A DNA stretch of 64,000 nucleotides, taken from assembly GCA_037501455.1 (NCBI GenBank), contig CM074858.1, positions 91,114,501 through 91,178,500 on the forward strand. The letters are read 5' to 3'. Under the pieces are notes generated by a model that was not told the DNA's origin, ran no database searches, and saw nothing but the letters and a program-made list of their open reading frames with translations. The first letter of the stretch is position 1, and each line of letters begins with the position of its first letter. The stretch comes from Lantana camara (lineage: Eukaryota; Streptophyta; Magnoliopsida; Lamiales; Verbenaceae). Position numbers and translations under genes: made by a program. This document shows, one piece after another, positions 60,846 to 64,000 of the stretch.

Positions 60846-60974
60846 GAGAGACGGGGCTCTCTCCTTTTCTGTTGAGAGACGGGGCTCTCTCACTTCTTGT
60901 TGAGAAACGGGGTTTCTCACTTCTTGCGAAAGACGGGGTTCTTTCATTCCTTATTCAAGAGACGGGGTTCTCTT
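60846..60974 (+). repeat. Five tandem hairpins with constant loop and covarying stems
   Basis: Stem/loop/stem: GAGAGA-CGGGGC-TCTCTC (60846-60863), TGAGAGA-CGGGGC-TCTCTCA (60873-60892), TGAGAAA-CGGGG-TTTCTCA (60901-60919), GAAAGA-CGGGGT-TCTTTC (60928-60945), AAGAGA-CGGGGT-TCTCTT (60957-60974). Spacing is about 28 bp, with pyrimidine-rich linkers (CTTCTTG in two of them). The array lies between the gag-like ORF and the polypurine tract. Confidence 0.85.
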
Positions 60975-61029
60975 ATAAATTGTGCATCCTTTTAAAACTT
61001 GACAGTGGACCTGGGGACCAGGTCCTTTT

Positions 61030-61043
61030 AAGGGGGGGAGAGT
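61030..61043 (+). other. Polypurine tract
   Basis: AAGGGGGGGAGAGT directly before the LTR at 61044; same wording as the tract at 52288-52312. Confidence 0.85.
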
Positions 61044-63659
61044 TGTAACGCCCCGGTTTTTATTTATTAATATCTTATGTCCAAAATAATTTTTTAAATT
61101 AAAATTATAATACTTTCATGAAATTCATATTAAACTTATAATTTATCTCATAACGTGAAAATGTTTATTTCGTGAATTAATTACCGAAAATGATTTAATT
61201 GTCAACTTGGCCCTATACGTTCATTCTTTTAAACTTAGGGACCGAATTGCATGAAAACCTTTGAGGATTAAAGTGATCACTTTCCAAACTTAATATCCTT
61301 AATTGCTTAACTTAAATAACTTGGAGGGTTTAATTGCAAATATTACATTTTTCCCACAATATCACGGTATATCATCTCCAAGCTTCTTCAATCATTTTGC
61401 TTCCAAATTCTTCAACATATTTGCTCCCTCTCTCTCTCGGTATTAAGAAGAACATGAAAGGAAGTGATTTTCATCCATTTCACCAAGAATTTCAAGTATT
61501 AATCCAAGTTTGGGAAGCTTGATCATCACCCTCATCCATCTTCTTCCTTTCTTTCATTTCCAAGGTTGGTTGTGCATGAACTCTTGATTCTTGAGCATGT
61601 ATGGTTTAGCTAGGGTTTGGGGATTATGTGCTAGATGAACTCTTTGATGTGCAAAGCATGATTAAATGATCATATCTTGAAGTATGGCATGATTAATTCA
61701 TGAGATTCTTGAATATTTAGCTTGAGTGATCAAGTTTGAGTATGAACTTGAAATCTTGATTCTTGATGATTTTTCCATGGTTTAGGTGTTCTAAAGGAGT
61801 ATTATTACTTGTTGAATATGTATGCATCATATTTCCAGAAAAGCATGAATTGGTTTATTGAAAATGGATTTTTGGTTGCTTTGTTATGCTTTCCCGTAGC
61901 CTCCCCTGTTTTTCTCTGTTCTTCACATTTGCAGAAACAGGGAACGGCCGTTCCCAGCCTCAAGGCATTGTGGGAACGGGCGTTCCCCACCTTTTCAAAT
62001 GATTTAGGCGGCCGAGCATGGGAACGGTCGTTCCCATTTTGGCCTTGTGCCGGAAGGGCCGTTCCCAGCTCCCGCGCGTTTTAAAGGGGGGAAAAACGTT
62101 GGTGCGCTTTTGGGGTTATGGGAACGACCGTTCCCATTTTGCAAAGGAGTCCGGAACGGCCGTTCCCACCTCGCTGGCAGAACAAATGTGACTGCATAAA
62201 ATTACATTTTTAGCCCCTTGATCCAACGACTTCTTTGACCCCGAATTGCTGTAATATGTACTAATATGATGTGAAACAACATGTTATCATACCACATTGC
62301 ATTTTCGTGATCATCTCGATACATTTCCACCGTTCGTCACATTTTGGGCATTTTAGGTCATGTCTCATGTATAAGTGTCGTGTCTGCACAGGTCACGAGG
62401 GTAGGGACGAGGAGCAAGCCCCGTAGGACGTGCCTACTTGTCTTTGTCGGTATAGGTGAGGTTTAATTGTTAGTTACATAGAACCCGTATACCCCTTATG
62501 TGATATCTTGGCCAAAATAGTATTTACGGTTATACTTTCTATAAATCATTGATCATTTCAAGCCAGGTTCAAGCAAGCAAGCAAGCAAGTCAGGTATTGT
62601 TTCATGCATGATTAGGCGAGTAGCATGACGGATACATATGGGCCCGAGGGTAGTGACTGGAGCCAACCGGGAAAGCAAGGGCTGACGGGTAACTCTGGCG
62701 CTATCCTCACCACACTAGGGGTCACCCCTGAATCCACTAGGAGGTTAGTGGAGGAAGGAGCTCCGGGCTTAGGGATTCATGTACCCTCTGCTCAATGAGA
62801 TTGGATGATTGGGGCCTTGCAATCCCTTCATCAAACCGGAGGGAAAAGGAGACTGGGGACGAGTCCGGCACCACGGATGCGTCTCGGGTTATTGCATGAT
62901 TGTCATTTCATGAACGTGTTATATGAATACACTATCGCACGATTGCACGGTAAATGAATCGCATGATCACCTATTGACTATTAAACAAGCAAGCATGTTC
63001 ATGTTCATTGGGAGTAAGTTTAGAGACCGCCCTCACTCGCCGGGGCCATGTATTGATTGATTGCATGGAACGATCCAGTAATTAATATTGATAGTTGTAA
63101 TCTCGGGCGAGTTCTCTATTATTGTGAACGTATAATGTTTAATTATAAAACCTTACCCGAGGTTATAACTTGCATGTGATTGCGCTAGTATATATTTATG
63201 CCCCTCACTCAGTCTTCGGTAGACTGATACTTCACTTTTCAGGTACTTGAGAGCCGGTCGTGCTAGGCGGGAGTCTGGTCCAGTCTTGCATTGTCACGAG
63301 TCTAGCAGGGCACCCTCATGTATATATTTTACTACTTCTCATGTCATGTCTATTGTTATCACATTTGGAATACTTGATCATGTATAAGAGATAATGATGT
63401 ATGGATAATTAGTTTGGTATCTATACGTATCTATCTGATAAATAGGGTATCTGTATGTATATATATGAATTAATGCTTCCGCTTTTAATTGTTGTGCATT
63501 GGTTTTGTATTGCTTTGGGGTTTAGTCCCGCCTAGCTCGTCTTTTCTTTTATTTGTCACCCGTTCGCTATAGGCTAGTTCATGTACGGATTGTCCATTTC
63601 GTAGGTGGATCGGCCTATAGTGCGGGGATGTGGTACCTCCACGTGTCCGGGGTGCTACA
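61044..63659 (+). mobile_element. LTR D copy 2
   Basis: TGTAACGCCCCGG...GGGGTGCTACA, 2616 bp, with canonical TG/CA ends. It is preceded by a polypurine tract (so it serves as a 3' LTR) and followed by a primer site and internal sequence (so it also serves as a 5' LTR). Confidence 0.93.
61940..62168 (+). repeat. Palindrome cluster in LTR D copy 2
   Basis: The same six palindromes as in copy 1. Two differ by one central base (third copy GGTC centre, sixth copy GGCC centre) and keep their arms. Confidence 0.9.
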
Positions 63660-64000
63660 TCTGAGGTGGTATCAGAGCCCGGTTGCAAAACCTAGGTTCT
63701 AGTGTCGTGTCGTGTCAAGTCTAGGTCGAACGGCATAGGATTAATTGTTGATTGAGAGTCTTGCATCTTATTTGAATTTATTTGAATTCTTTGAATTAAT
63801 TAGATTACTTGACAATTTGTGCTTTGCGTTGATTTCTGATATTTCGTGCTAATTAATTGATTTGGAATTCTTTGCAATTATGTGCTTAATGTGTTTTATT
63901 TAAACATTGATATACTACTTGTTGCGTTTATATTAAATTTTCATCGCAAGCATTAATTATGTGGCTATTATGTGACATGAGCATGCCTCACCTGCATGCA
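63660..64000 (+). mobile_element. Start of a second internal region of element D
   Basis: 341 bp to the window edge, matching 57554-57894 with only two or three differences, including an intact primer site TGGTATCAGAGC at 63667-63678. It shows that the LTR at 61044-63659 is shared by two internal regions or starts a further element. Confidence 0.88.

Larger units (their letters stand above)
57554..61043 (+). mobile_element. Internal region of element D (non-autonomous)
   Basis: From primer site to polypurine tract, 3490 bp. The only gene-like frame is at 59846-60637; no protease, reverse transcriptase, RNase H or integrase is present. 57900-59780 is purine-rich and full of stops in all frames; it may be decayed coding DNA, but no domain could be read. 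Confidence 0.85.

Noticed and set aside
60846..60974. CRISPR array
   Set aside because: The spaced repeats are eukaryotic retroelement hairpins with near-uniform short linkers. No unique spacers and no cas genes are present.

Overview
The window is plant nuclear DNA, probably from a eudicot. It contains a multi-exon phospholipase D delta gene with GT-AG introns, large LTR retrotransposons of plant Ty3/gypsy type, a PIF/Harbinger transposon, and Helitron, MULE and hAT non-autonomous elements. I do not assign a species. About 85-90% of the window is repeats or relics, and the only host gene that looks intact is PLD-delta at 28495-34052 (+ strand, ten exons, 810 residues).

Layout, left part. 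1-1697 is a frameshifted Ty3/gypsy gag (minus), cut by an LTR-like insert at about 1712-2531. 3.0-8 kb is AT-rich with small elements: a 401-bp MULE-type MITE with 182-bp inverted repeats and a 9-bp target duplication (4974-5374), a 397-bp Helitron with TC and CTAG ends plus a 3' hairpin (5409-5805, minus), a degenerate repeat cluster, and a LINE RNase H relic. 7963-16212 is a nest of three solo LTRs, each with a perfect 5-bp target duplication; two sit inside the third. 17.6-22.7 kb holds decayed fragments of two host genes, GEM-like/GRAM and an ABHD11-like alpha/beta hydrolase.

Middle part. 23980-27640 is a 3.66-kb hAT-type element with an 8-bp target duplication. It is built almost wholly of degenerate short tandem repeats, with two inverted arms around a roughly 20-bp minisatellite core. 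PLD-delta follows about 0.85 kb downstream. 36.8-45.9 kb is a dead PIF/Harbinger element (DDE transposase and Myb/SANT-like ORF). Its transposase exon is split by a 5.64-kb non-autonomous Ty3/gypsy element (37068-42708, target duplication GCAGG). 46.0-46.6 kb has single-exon fragments resembling glucose-6-phosphate 1-epimerase and a CHY zinc-finger protein.

Right part. 50004-54938 is a minus-strand gag-only element whose two LTRs look like different families. Into its 5' LTR a second family has inserted as a tandem array LTR-internal-LTR-internal (54939 to the window end), with a capsid-less, two-zinc-knuckle gag-like ORF.

Most unusual signals: (1) five tandem hairpins at 60846-60974 with a constant CGGGG loop and covarying stems, just upstream of a polypurine tract; (2) clusters of family-specific palindromes at a similar position (about 0.9-1.4 kb in) in four different LTR families, three of which also share a conserved block about 330-370 bp from the LTR start; (3) the minisatellite-filled foldback hAT element. 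All calls come from reading the sequence; no database search was made.
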